Shown here piece by piece: positions 63,689 to 64,000 of a stretch of 64,000 nucleotides of DNA. The translations under genes were made by a program, and so were the position numbers. This DNA comes from Shimia sp. (lineage in GTDB: Bacteria > Pseudomonadota > Alphaproteobacteria > Rhodobacterales > Rhodobacteraceae): assembly GCF_022448905.1 (NCBI RefSeq), contig NZ_JAKVCW010000002.1, positions 62,001 through 126,000 of the forward strand, in the 5' to 3' direction. The notes under the pieces were generated by a model. The model was given only the letters and a program-made list of their open reading frames with translations, was not told the origin of the DNA and did not search any database. The first letter of the stretch is position 1; each line of letters begins with the position of its first letter.

Positions 63689-64000
63689 ATGCAGTTGCCG
63701 CCAAAAGTGACCGAAAGAGCCTTCGAACGACTGGCAGAGATTGGCGCCGCCGATCAAGGACAAGCCTTGCGCGTGGCTGTCGAAGGCGGCGGATGCTCCG
63801 GCTTCCAATACGAAATCAAACTCGACACACAAAAAGATGATGACCTTGTGCTGGAGGGCGCTGGCGAAAAAGTCCTCGTGGACAGCATCTCTCTGCCCTT
63901 CCTTGCGGATGCCGTGATTGACTTCACCGAAGAACTTATTGGCGCCCGGTTTGTGATCAACAACCCCAACGCCACAAGCTCCTGTGGCTGCGGCACCAGC
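63689..64000 (+). CDS. erpA: ErpA/IscA-type Fe-S cluster carrier (3' end outside the window)
   Basis: 104 codons are present and the frame is still open at base 64000; only a few residues should be missing. It is an A-type carrier with Cys36 in VEGGGCSGFQY and the pair Cys99/Cys101 in SSCGCG. Such proteins hand [4Fe-4S] clusters to apo-enzymes. It is divergent from dgt, with 93 bases between them. Confidence 0.92.
   Translation, partial: MQLPPKVTERAFERLAEIGAADQGQALRVAVEGGGCSGFQYEIKLDTQKDDDLVLEGAGEKVLVDSISLPFLADAVIDFTEELIGARFVINNPNATSSCGCGTS

Overview
The window is GC-rich, gene-dense chromosomal DNA of a marine-type alphaproteobacterium, most likely a member of the Roseobacter group (Rhodobacteraceae). 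The main evidence is a set of conserved gene strings: olsB-bamE facing DUF177-rpmF-plsX-fabH-ihfA-merR, the chain dgt-argS-SPOR-nagZ-scpA-scpB, and anmK divergent from tyrS. A double-length dCTP deaminase sits just behind tRNA-Pro(GGG). The assignment comes from gene content and order only; there is no rRNA in the window.

Layout. 1-5.5 kb: two tandem periplasmic type-3 solute-binding proteins (the first runs off the left edge), a CorC-type membrane protein, an EamA permease and enolase. 5.8-17.3 kb: a cytosolic hybrid histidine kinase, an L,D-transpeptidase/cytochrome c/multicopper oxidase string, a pair of M16 peptidase subunits facing a small periplasmic protein resembling AprI/Inh protease inhibitors, and several small enzymes. 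17.4-22.4 kb: anmK and tyrS, separated by a LuxR-alpha/beta-hydrolase fusion and a small membrane protein. 22.4-31.9 kb: mixed metabolism, including a HETAH secreted metalloprotease candidate, short-chain dehydrogenase, MaoC hydratase, an HxlR regulator facing a duplicated NTF2 protein, and the ribF-YcgN-threonine aldolase string.

31.9-43 kb is the accessory part. It has two AT-richer patches with orphan proteins that look like Imm11/DUF1629 immunity proteins. Between them lie prs and, directly behind it, a 3-kb module: ferredoxin-NADP reductase and a LuxR regulator, divergent from an iodotyrosine-deiodinase-like nitroreductase and a 7Fe ferredoxin. This module is bracketed by prs itself and by a second, diverged copy of the last ~75 bp of prs plus its terminator (39076-39209), so it looks like inserted DNA.

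43-64 kb returns to core genome: a capsule-type glycosyltransferase, an MFS permease, a leucine-rich-repeat protein, an ABC-F ATPase, ornithine-lipid synthesis (OlsB), outer-membrane assembly (BamE), phospholipid/fatty-acid initiation (PlsX, FabH), IHF alpha, dCTP deaminase, condensin accessory subunits (ScpA/ScpB), peptidoglycan recycling (NagZ, which works with AnmK from 17.5 kb), ArgS, a dGTPase-like protein and an ErpA-type Fe-S carrier cut by the right edge.

The best candidates for something undescribed are the prs-flanked deiodinase-like redox module, the LuxR-hydrolase fusion, and a two-copy intergenic element with ATACCGAC direct repeats.
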